This document shows, one piece after another, positions 1-11,900 of a stretch of DNA of 29,788 nucleotides (the stretch's first letter is position 1; each line of letters opens with the position of its first letter). Source of the DNA: Didymodactylos carnosus (lineage: Eukaryota > Rotifera > Eurotatoria > Philodinida > Philodinidae); the NCBI GenBank assembly GCA_905250885.1, contig CAJNOQ010001641.1, positions 1 through 29,788 on the forward strand, written 5' to 3'. The notes beneath the pieces are model-generated. The model was given only the letters and a program-made list of their open reading frames with translations. It ran no database searches and had not been told where the DNA came from. The translations under genes and the position numbers were made by a program.

Positions 1-209
1 TTCACCATCAGATATTCCAGACCCTATCTCAAGTTGTCAACTTTTTTCGAAAGATACGCTTTCCTTCTCGAGATATATGAAAAATATTGGAAAAAAACGT
101 GGCTTTTTTTGCGTGATTTTCAACATGTTTCATGTATCGAGAGAAAAAAAGCGTATCTTTCGGAAAAAGTTGACAACTTGAGATAGGGTCTGGAATATCT
201 GATGGTGAA
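1..209. mobile_element. foldback/MITE-like element with about 80-bp inverted arms
   Basis: The arms are about 1-80 and 128-209. The outermost TTCACCATCAGATATTCC pairs with GGAATATCTGATGGTGAA at 192-209, and pairing continues with few mismatches almost to the centre. There is no coding capacity. The left boundary coincides with the window edge, so the element may extend further, and a target duplication cannot be checked. It lies in an msi intron and would fold into a hairpin in the pre-mRNA. Confidence 0.8.
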
Positions 210-2568
210 AACTTCGACTCGATCGAACTATTTTATCGAGGAGCCATAATGTAACTAGCTGAAAACTCATAGAAGATCATGTCACAAAATTCTGTGCAAA
301 AATATATCGATTTTCTTTTTCGTTCTTCTACCTCTGGTATAAATTTGAGTTCGACCGAATGTGTGCTCCGCATTCGGCAACAAGATGAAAAAAGAGGGGG
401 ATGGAGGTATCCTTAATATTTGATAAAATATTTTCTTCATTGACGAAACGATGTTTTACTGCATGCTGTTCATACATTTTTTGAAATTAGTTATCAGAAA
501 AAAGCCTTATAAGCTATAAAGAAATGTCAGATATGAAAAAAAGAATTTATTCTATCAGAACGTTGTCAAAAACGTCAGTTTTCTAAAAATTTTGAATATT
601 TTTACTATTGTTACATAACGAAAAGTGGCACTGATAGAAAATTTATATCAACTCCTATAGAAGTAAGACAAAAGAACTTTCGTTTTTTTTCCAGAAAGAA
701 TTTCAATTTCCTAGTTGAAAAGAAAAGTTGTGAAAACTCTTCAAATTCGACTCAGTTTTTGCAATATTTGACTATATTTTAAACGTAATATTCACGATCA
801 ACATCGTCAAATACCGTCCACTATGTTTTTCTAAAATGTGAGAAAAAGTTTTCGGAATTCTCTAGATATACCAAACGAGTGAAAATACCGTATTCAAATT
901 TGGCAAAACGAAGTGATGAAATATGTTCGAAACATTACTCGGACATATTTTTTATCTAAAAAATATGAGTTCATATTTACCGGTCCTTTCTGATGGTATG
1001 CAAGTTGATAAATTTTTTGACATTTCTATTACACAACATTTCTGTCTTAAACTAGTCGTTATTGAGTACAAATAGAAAGGAGACCATGTGATGGAAAACT
1101 AAAAAATCTGAAAAACAATGTGAAATCAGTTCAAATTTTAATCTATTACGATGAGAAAAAATTTGAAAGATGACTAATAAAGAAATAAATGATTAGAATA
1201 GACTCATTTCAATAGAAGCTGTCATCATAATTTTATCAAATTGTAAATAACCTTTAACACTTAAGAGTAGTATTTATTATCTGATGTTATCTGGATAAAC
1301 ATATAGAAGAATAGATGAATCAATCCCGTTTACTACAAATTTTGTAATCTTAATTATTAATGACTATCAAGAGTTTACATTTATGCTATTCTTTCAATTA
1401 AATTTTAAAAATTATCCCACACACACACAATATCATACATGTTTAGTTTATAAATAAAATGTTTGCAAATAGTTGATTTCGAGATCATATTGAGTTCGTT
1501 TATATCCGGTAAAGATCTATCATATATTGTTAGTATAAACAAAATTGAGTATGCTTGAATCAAACATTATCAGTTCGATTTGAGTTACAGTATATATCCA
1601 CAGATAGCTAAAGATTATATTCCGACACTGTGTTTTCCCACGGTACTAATTAATGATAATAATTTTACCTTATTTAGATCTTTCAAAAATTCTTGATTAG
1701 TATGTTTTCAATGACTGAAAGATGTTTCCCATATGATAGATATTATCATTGTATATGTTACATGTATTATTATAGACAAGATTCAGTTATAGATTTTCCT
1801 TAGTATTAAAATCTAAATCAATTTTTTTTCTCAATTGTTATATACAAATTATAATTTCTTTCAAATAGAAAATGTTGTATGTCTAAATGCTAAAGACATA
1901 ATTCCAAATTCAAACACACATCTACTCAAAAATATTTTAATTGATTGTCAATTGTTTGATTAATGAAGATCTTGAATATTCATTCCAAACTTCAAATTGA
2001 TGCATGAGTTCATCGTTAATACATATCTTAAGTGTCTATCATGGAATAAATCATATTTTTCTTATATCAAATTGAAATACAACTATTTTGATGTACTTGG
2101 GATAAATTTTAGTATTGAAATCTCTATATTATCAATAAATAAGTTTTTTTTCTCACATGTATCTAATAACGATCGAAATATTTCAATAATAAAAATGTCA
2201 AAAATTTATCGGCTGAAATAGCATTACAAAAAAGAAAAAAGGATTATTTATTTGATTTTGTAATACTTTTTATTGAATTGTGTTCAATTTTGATTGAAAA
2301 CTGAAAGTACACATATAATTTGAGACAAATTACTCTACTATTGTATATCACTTCATTCTATCATAATTATATACTTTTAAATTTAATTCTAAAAATGTTG
2401 AAATATTTTAACTAGAAATATTAGATTTGTATAACAACAGTATAGGTAATGAAAGAATCGAGTTTTTCCAGTATTTCACGATAAAGAAGTAAATATTATA
2501 GAAATAATTGTATTCTAATTAACGTGTTTATTACACATTAATACTGTGTATTTTTCTATTTGTTTTAG
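210..2568 (+). other. msi intron (RRM1 side), AT-rich
   Basis: No exon is supported. Small hairpins are present: CCGAATG/CATTCGG (355-377) and CATATTTTTT/AAAAAATATG (about 944-967). The rest is AT-rich with no recognised gene or element. Confidence 0.6.
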
Positions 2569-2610
2569 ATTGATCCAAAATTGGCCTATCCAAGACAGAA
2601 ACATCCCAAA
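2569..2610 (+). CDS. msi: msi exon: RRM1-RRM2 linker
   Basis: This 42-nt exon encodes [14 protein letters not shown]. In Musashi proteins the linker just before RRM2 reads like IDPKVAFPRRAQPK, so the match is specific. Its acceptor is TGTTTTAG (2561-2568) and its donor GTAAGT starts at 2611. The 3' junction is phase 0, so it joins directly to ATG GTG ACA at 14242 to give ...HPK-MVTRTKK, the conserved order. It is the only piece of the RRM1-containing transcript visible here; the intron that follows is 11,631 nt. Confidence 0.88.
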
Positions 2611-2924
2611 GTAAGTAAGTTTATTTTATTTTTTTTGTTTGCATTTTAATAATTTAAATAAGAAGTACTTTTTCAATATTCCATATCAAAGTTCAACAGA
2701 GGAAAGATACTTTAACGTACTTGATAACATTTCTGCTTTTCTGACTTCAAAATTTAAAATTTTTTAATTGAAATAGAGAAAAAATAAATGAATATCTTTT
2801 TCATTTCTGATTCTGAAAGTACTTATCTAGAACATCTACTTCTATTGATCGCCCATTCTCTTTATTAGTATAACTGTAGAATGAAAGAGACTAAAACAAA
2901 ATGGAATTCATCATCAGAAAAAAC

Positions 2925-2964
<40 letters not shown>

Positions 2965-5900
2965 TTTTTGAGATGGATTACAGTCAACGAATACACAAGA
3001 GTCCTTTTGTCTTTGATTTATATATTCCTCGGCAATTCTATGGAGTCACTCCCACATTTACATCAACTTTTGTCGTATAAGTTAAAATCCTATCGAAATG
3101 GAAGATCCATGGGTAGGATTAACAACTATCACAATGAAATTGTTCGGAAACATCGGAATCACAGAAACCCCCATGTCGACATTTTTGATTTTTTTTTCAT
3201 CTAGAGAGCCCGGGAGCACTTAATTTTCTAGAAAAAGAGTAAGAGTAAATCATTGAAAGCATATGGGATATAGAGTACACAGATAGGGCTACGTTATCAT
3301 ATAGGCAAAAAAATTTAGAATTGTTTGGTGCGTTTCCTAGAATTTTCCAAAAAAGTCATTTTTACCTGTTTCTGTAAATGAAATATCTACATGAAGATAA
3401 AACAAAACTTCAAACTGAAATAGTACATATGAATCGTCTTTCTACACGCTATTCGATGGTGTAATAATCATTTAGTTATGTCTATACACGAAAGTAGAAA
3501 CATTCGGATACCAGTGGGAATTTTCGAATTCCTAAGACTGTCCCCATATATTTACCGTATCTATTTCACATGCTCTTTCAAATCCCTCAATAATTTTACC
3601 AAATGAGTCTGAAAAAATGCAATTTCCGGTACAATTCGTGCTCGAATTTGGTCACTGTGGAAACTCTCTGAGCAAAACTAGTTCTTATGTACTCTGATAG
3701 TCCTAGTGGTCTAGATGACGGGGGAAAATGCGAGAGTTCATGGAAATTCGATTTTGTCGAGAAAAATGATCCCAAAGTCGCGAAAAAGGCTACAATTCCG
3801 CTCTGTATTCGAACTCCTGTGTTTCCATTTAAAAACTATTCCGATTGATTTGTATTCCATCAAATACGTTTCATTTTTCCTTTTGTTTTAATTCTTTTAT
3901 AGTACCTCTAAAAAAAGACTAAAACCGTTTTTTTGGAGTGCCTTGTAGGAGCACACCGAAGGATTTGGAGTTTGTACAAGCAAACCCAATCTTTTTGCTA
4001 CATAATCTACGAAAAACTTAAGGCTTCAATTTACTTCTTATACAAGAAAATTTTCTGAACCTAATCATCTCTAAACCCCCAAAAAATCCCACATATCGAT
4101 GTTCGGTTACCTTCGATGCCGATATTGCGGAACCTTTTTTGGTCGGTATTTGTTTATCTTTTATTTAAATAGGATACCTGCTTATGCGACAAAAGTCTCA
4201 TATAAACCTCCTATACGCATTAAAGAAAAGATATTTTGGAAGAAACCCATTTTCTAATAGACAAAAAGCAAAAAGATTTGAGTCGTGTGCATAAAGAAAT
4301 ACATTAACAGACCTAAATTATGTTGTGAACTCAAGCCAATTTCACTTACCGTTGATCGTTAAAAACATTGTTTTGATTTTTGATTATATGTTTTCTTTCG
4401 TAAATCAAATTTAGATATATTGAAACTGATTGCACGACAAACTAAAAGTAAATGTGATTTTAGATTAAGGGACAATATATCGATTAATGTAATTTATCCT
4501 AAAGGAAAAACAAACACATTTATTATTTAATCGATATTTTTTGAATTTTGATCATCTGTTTTACTTTCATATGTAGTGCTAAAAGCAATGAAAAAAGATC
4601 ATAAATAACATCGATCATTCTTTTTGGCATTAATATGAGCTATATCTTTAATGTGTATGTGCTCTTCTTTCTTGTCATCATCATTCTAATGTAGAATAAC
4701 CACGTTTCTCTTTTATCATTCATCACATACACATACACACATATATATATATAAGAATAAATTATTCGAATTATAGTTGATACTAGTCATTTTTATATGC
4801 GACTGACACAAATACTTTCGAGATAAGATAATCTGTTTTGATAAACTACGCAAATATCCTAAAGCAAAAGAAGCAAGACTGGATTAATTATAAAAGAAAC
4901 CTAGAGAAGAAAATTTATCGATGAATCATTTGTATTTTTAAGAAACATTTACATATTTAGCTTATTTTTAAATTTAGAACATGTAAAAAATTCTAATGAT
5001 TTCTATACAACGTCGATTCTATTTTAGAATAAACAATAATCAAATGGAATAAATCTACAAAGAAAAAAAAAAATTCTGATCAGAAAAATATTCTAAAATA
5101 AATTAATCTCTTAATGTTGAAAATGACTTTTTCCAAATTTCAAAAAGTCACACTAATGTCCAATCTTGAAAGTAATAGAAGAAAAGAAAATGAACAATCT
5201 ACTATAAATCTAACTTCATGAAAAAAAAAATGAAAGAAAAAAATGTCTCGCTGTTGAAGAAAAGCAGATAAATCTTAATAATATTCTATATATATTCATC
5301 TGTGTAAAAAAGAAATAGACAAAAAAGAAAACGAGATTACAGATGAAAAAGATATGAACAAGAGGAAGGATTCACGTATTAAAATGAATGCAATTCAAGC
5401 ACGCATCGTAATCAAAATTTTAGAAAACAATAGTTTGAGATGTTTCTTCAGTTCATAGATGAAAGATAGAAAGGAAGAGAAAGAGAGAGAGAGAGAGAAA
5501 CTCTTATAATGAAGCAATGAGACAAAGTCCTTTTTATAATATATATATTTTCTATATTTATACAGGATATATAAAAAAATGAAGAAGAAGAAGCAATCCT
5601 CTTTATTATAGCTAATGTTATAAAAAGAAGAAAAGAAAATACTCTAGCTATATAGTAATATTCTCAAGTGACGTTGTTGTTGTTGTTCTTATTCTTCGTC
5701 TTTTTTTTTTTTTATATTTTTTTGGTTTTTGATTTTATACATGTGTGAACAAAATTATGCGTTTGTTCTTTCAAGCTAAAAAAACTGATATTGCTATTAT
5801 TAAGAACTTAAGATCTTAATTTCAACTTCTTTTTCTCGTCGTTTTTTTTTTCTTCTTCTTGAAAAATGAAACGAACGCATTATTGAGTATCTATAGTGAG

Positions 5901-8900
5901 AAACGATCTTACATCACATGCATACTATATCGCACTATTGAATCGATTAAAATAAAACAAATATACCATACGTACGACAAGAAAAAAGAGTAAAGAAATT
6001 CAATTATGAGCACATTAGTATTGCTCGATAATGCTGCTCAAGATATTCTTAGTAAAGCAAAGGTAAAACAACTTGACAAAATAAATGGGAACTTAATTCT
6101 TTTTTCTTTTTTTTTTTTGTTATTGTCCCTTTTCTTTGGTAATTGATTTTTTTTCTGTTATTGTTTAGTCAAACTTTTCTTGTAGAGAAGATCAAATTTT
6201 CATTCTAGATCACTTTTTTCAACATGTTCAACGATGTTCACTTCTCAGGCAGATTATCTAATTGTATTTTGCTATCGATTTTATTAACATATCGATAGCT
6301 TTCAAATAAGTCACAGCAGATTTCCACAAGCAGATTTTCCTTGTATAGTAGTAGACTACGTATTAGAAACTAAAAAATATTATCCACCGACTTCATTTGA
6401 TGTAGTGTTTTTGATCTATAAAAACAATCGTCTGATCAATGTTACTCAAGATGAAATAAAGGATTTGCTTCCTAATAAAGTTGATGTCTGTATTTATATA
6501 TACTCCTCCCTCGACTGTAGAAAGAAAAATATTGAGATGGTTCACCACTTTTTTTTGTTGAAATAAAAGCAAGAAAGAGAGAAACAGTTATTACTTTGTT
6601 CAATCTTATTGATTCTTCTTCAAATTTCATCATTTGACTCAAATAGTTATCCGGAAATTAAATTATAATGAAATGAAAATATTAGAAGTTTTTTCCGCTT
6701 AGAATTTTTGAATAATGAATATAAAACATTTTTAGAGAAATTATTGCTTGTCAGTTATTTTATCTGAAAGATTGTCTTAAATATAGTTTACAAATATTTT
6801 AAAAAATTCTGTTTATTAATATGCTGAAGGTGTTATGTAGTTACACATAGTTATTTTCTATTACTTCACATCTTTTAGAATTATTGAAAAAGAAAAAGAT
6901 TTAAGATTAAAGATAGTTTTCTCGATAGACCGATTATTGTTTGTCGTGTCTATGTAATATGAAACAGAGATAAATCATGAAACATTCCGTGAAAATAGAA
7001 CTTTTTGTTTTCGATGACAATGTTCGTAGACTGAAAGCATATATGTGCACTTGTTATGAAGCCTCATTGAAATACAAAAAAAAGTACATTTTTGATCAGT
7101 ATAGAATCTAAACAGTTAAAGGATAAAAAGTTATATAAATAATAGATACAAGAGGTTTGTTGAAGAAAAAAGTTAAAATGAAGCGTCTTTGATTCATCAA
7201 TTTATAAGAGCGTATTAATCTCACAGAAAAGACATCCCCGTTGAGTTGTAGAAGTTTATTTTCCCACAGTAAGTATATGCGTGAATAAAATAACGACTCT
7301 CTCATCGGTCTAGAAAGAAACAGAGCAGAAAATTTGTCAAACATGATCATCTTAATTCTCTTTAGAAAAAAGAAAAAAATGAGAAAATTGAACCGAACTG
7401 ATTATTGTGTATTTATGTGTACATTCATCTTGAAACATTTTAGAATAAAGAATGCATGATAGTTTCTGTCAAATAATTTTTAGAGTTCTTATTATTTTGG
7501 TTCAATAAACATAAATATTTGGTGAAAAATGTAATTTTTTTTTTTGCAAAAGAAAAAAACAACGATTAATTAACTAATTATACTTTCGAGGCTTTTAATG
7601 CGTGATGTATGAACAATAGATTTTGTTATACTAATGTTTCTTTGTTCCAAGTTGGATACAAATAGAAACCAGATCTATTCTATCCATTAGCGACATCTAT
7701 CGACGCCAACATGATCCTTATTGAAGGAATCGATTTTCCGACCTTTAAATTTAGTAACCTGTTAATGTTGTTGATTCACTTGATATGAAAGTATCAATTA
7801 GAAAGTGGTTATGGTTCAATCTTCTCGAAAATATCATGTTAGGTCAAAAAAATTTTCTTTTTACTTTTGAAATAGTCATTCAGTTAGAACAAATAAGTAA
7901 TTGAACTGAACAATAAATAAATAAAACTGATGGATAAGAACATACGTTAGTCATCGGTGAACGAAATAAAATATGTACACTTGACACAGTCTGCTATTTT
8001 ATATACGTGCAGAAATACGATATATTCCCTTTTCTTTCTCTCCTTCTTCCTTTCGATCTCATATGTTAAAGATCTCAATCTAAAAACATGAATATATGGA
8101 ATAAGTGTTGAATTATTTTTAGATCGTGGTGAAAATAAAAGATTTATTTAATGAGAAGATTGTCTAAGATTACAAACTACAAATTAAAAAAGTATAACAA
8201 CCTATATTTTCCAGTTCACAGATTAATTCATGCATGTAGATTCTCTAGTTTGATGTTTCATATTCACAAATTATCATTTTAAACTCATTTTCTAAGCATG
8301 CGCTAGTTTAATCTATATCTTCCAATAAATCTCCGGCTTTTTGATCTGTTGTTTTAATGAAATATTCGTATTTTCAATTTTAAGCACAGATAAATTTCAG
8401 ACATTTAGTACAACAAACAAAAGCATACGTTGTAATACAGTCTTTCCTAATAAGACCACCACTATTCCTTGTTTCCCGTTTTGAGTGATATGATTCATTT
8501 TAATACGGCAAAAGAGTAGATCGTATAAAAATGTATTAAACTGAAAGCAGTCTTTTGCTCTCCCTCTATTTCTCTCTGTACATATATATCCACTAAACAC
8601 ACAGGTGTTATTTTATATAGGAAGTGTTTACTTTCTCTCTCGTTGCATACGAATGTATATGTACGTATGTATTCCTTCGATTATGCAAACAAAAAATTCG
8701 TGTTCAAAGGTTATATGATAATGTGAGTAAAGAGAGATATAAATATGGATGTATGCGTACATGGAAAGAAAACAAAAAGCAAAGTTTTCATCTTTTCTTT
8801 CTTCTTTTGTTTCAAGATTTCTATTTGAGAACTTTTCTAGATATACGGTTATATTCTTTTGCACTGAAAAAAAAAATAACAAATTTCCTTATATTGATAA

Positions 8901-11900
8901 CATCAGACTTTCTATAGAGGTTATCAGACGCATTTTTATGTGACCTCTCTGAATTATCTTATTCAAAATGAAAAAGATAAAAGCAAATGGTGAAATTATA
9001 CTGCAGAAAAATTTTAAAAAAAATTACTAAGAGTAAAACGCTTAGGAGAGAATAAGATTTATGGCGCTACTAACTTTAAAAGATTCATTTGTTTTTAGTC
9101 GGTAAATTTATTCGATACTACATCTGTTTTTGTTTTTCTAAGTCATGAGAATGAAACATTTCTTTTTTTATTGTTTGATTGAACCATCAACTCATTTTCT
9201 CCTTTTGATTATTTGGTCTTATTGTGCAGCATAAAAACTTGAAACCAAAAGTGAAACTATAATTAGAACATATAGATCTATATGTACCTATTCAGCGCTT
9301 GAGGTTTGCACGTTCTTTTCTATTCTATTTCTCAATTTCTTTTTTTTTTCTTCTTTTGACCCAGAGGGGAACCTATTCATCATCACATAATCATTAATTC
9401 TTCTCCACTACCACAGATTTCTTCTCCTTTTTTTCGTTGTTGTTGTTGTTGAGAGAAAAAAAATGATGATGATGAGGTGTTCATCATTGACGGATGAGAC
9501 TAGACTAACTATTTCGCCGTTCTATTTGTTTCTTCCTTCTTTTCTCTATTGTCCATATTAGAAATCTCTCTCTATATTTTTTTAGTTCTTTTCCTGCGTA
9601 CACTGTTATTTTGTGAAAAACTTTGAAATTAATGGATTTTGAGACTGGACGACAACGGATATATCGACGACCGCCCAAATTCGTCTGAATTGTATCTTGT
9701 AGTATTGTTAAATTTTTCATTTTAAATTCTTTCTACGTGCGTATACATACAGAACACAAAAATTTTAAAAAAAGAAAAAGAAAGAATTAATGTACAAATA
9801 ATAAGAAAAAGAGAACGAGCGAACGAAAGAAAAAAAAAAGAGAAATTAGTTTTTGTACGTACACATATACACGCATACACATACATACCGTATTGTTACC
9901 AGATCTATATACACACACACACACACATATACATAAGAACAAGTTTTCCATAGTTCATTTGAACATAGTATAAAATTGTTTGTCACATATTTTCGTTAAT
10001 GTATTGTCAAAAACTTATTATAAATAAACAATATCATCGACTATACGATTTTTCTATTTAATAATCTACTATATAATAGTCACTAAAGATCTTTATACAT
10101 ACATACGACAAAATTATGGCAATGTCCTATATCATATTAGATCCAAATGAAATTTCAGTTCAAACTAGTCCACCTGCTACGTCATTAAACGCCAATTCAT
10201 TTAATAATATTAGAACAACAAAACATGATGATGTAAGTTAGACTTTAAATTATCACCAAATCTCAGAAGTTAGACGAACTCTGAAATATCTAACAGGATG
10301 TCTTCTCTTTACTTTTGTTAAGGAACATTTATTTTTGGTTTCAGCTCTAAACTTAACGATAGAGAGAGAGAAACAGCTAAAACAAAACGATCTAATAAAA
10401 GGCAAAGTTTTTATCATCAGACAATTCACACTAGTCTGTGTATGTTTGAAACATAACTGTAGAAGATATTTCTTTATGACTGAACTCAGATAAATCTATG
10501 CATTGATCGGCTTCATTAATTTTAATATCAGAGGATTACTTAGTCGAAGGAGTAGTGATTATTTTTGTTTTCTGTTTCTCATCCGCATAACTATGGATTT
10601 GAATTCAGATATCAGTTAGTAAGTTTAGTATTGTTGATAAAACAAATTTTTCAATACACCAGTTGATTCCTATCTATTGCTTTCAACGGGTATTTTTATT
10701 TTTATATGAAAAACGGCATACAGCTACACTAGACTTGTTAAATAACCTCAGCTGTTGGTCTCGTTATTTAACTCTACTTGTTGAGATCTAGTTGAATATA
10801 AAATAAGTATCAGAAAAAAAGTACCTTATACGATCTCCTATAATTATCTTCTTATCTATCTTAGATATATTTTTCTACATAGCGGTTTATATTAATCATC
10901 ATAAGCATGAAATAAAATATGTTTTGTGTATGTTCAATGATATCATTCAACAATACACACACAGTCATCATCATTTGATTGACCGATGTCTTTTATTCAT
11001 TATTTATTCGCGTCTCACTCTTTTTTCTCTCTAGAGATGTATTTTTTTAACCTTCATGAAGGGAAACGGGGGATTTATGTTTAATCCTTTGTTGTGATTT
11101 GTCCTAACACTGTAACATATGTAGTAGTCGTGTTGATTTTGTTTTATATGTATGTGTGTGTGTGTGTGTGCGTTTATTTCTCTAAATTTCAAAATACGGC
11201 TACCACGAGAGATAATTCGTTTCACTCCGACTAATTTGTTTTAACGGAAATAATCTACGTGAAGAGAAAAAGAAAAAAATTGATGCCAATGGCAATGGTA
11301 ACAGTGGAACTATTTAATCGAATTTCCGAGAAAATATAAAAAATCGTTATCGTCATCGTGTTCGTCCCATCGATTCGCATCGATCGTTTCAACAATTGAA
11401 GCTCAATTGATTTCATGGAGATTTTTTTTCTTTCCTTTTTATTGAATAATAATAAGTTATGATAAAACTTGTTTTCATCTGAATTGTTTATTATATGCAA
11501 ATCGTGTGTGTATGCGTGATCGAAGTCCTAAATAAAAAAAAGGGTTTCTTTTAAATAGAGATGAAGAGACATTTTTGATTTGTTATTCTTCTCTCCTCTT
11601 TGTTTCGTCTTTCTTTTTTTTCCCTTTCTTTTCCTATGATATTAGATCCGGTTGAGAGAGAAAAAAAAGACGTCAGTTTTCTGAAGTAACGACAGTAGTT
11701 TTTAAATTCTTGACGTTTAAGTATTTAACGAAAGATAAAACCATTGATACCTTTGAGAATTACAAAACCATTGATTGATGATATTATAGTCTGTTTTATG
11801 TGTACCTATAACTTTAGTTAATCATTATTTTGTAGAAAGAGGGTTTCTAACATCTATACTCAACTATTTAGTCAAAAATTGTGTATTATACATTTGTTTT

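Noticed and set aside
1997..2221. 74-codon + frame starting MMHEFIV in the first intron
   Set aside because: Phe/Ile/Asn/Lys-rich translation typical of AT-rich non-coding DNA; no motif and no splice context.
8652..8724. ATG-led segment before GTGAGT near 8724
   Set aside because: Ends out of phase with the RRM2 acceptor; the alternative in-phase donor is poor.
8397..8943. Overlapping frames of 60-100 codons on both strands
   Set aside because: Low-complexity, mutually overlapping and without motifs.
9063..9107. ATG-led [13 protein letters not shown] segment before GTAAAT
   Set aside because: Phase 2 at the donor; joining to 14242 leads to an early stop.
10592..10616. ATG-led MDLNSDIS before GTAAGT
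   Set aside because: Ends in phase 2 and would create a stop when joined to the RRM2 exon.
11283..11298. A very short fourth candidate first exon, MPMAM before GTAACA, phase 0
   Set aside because: Only five codons, weak donor, and it lacks the shared L-D motif, so chance is more likely.
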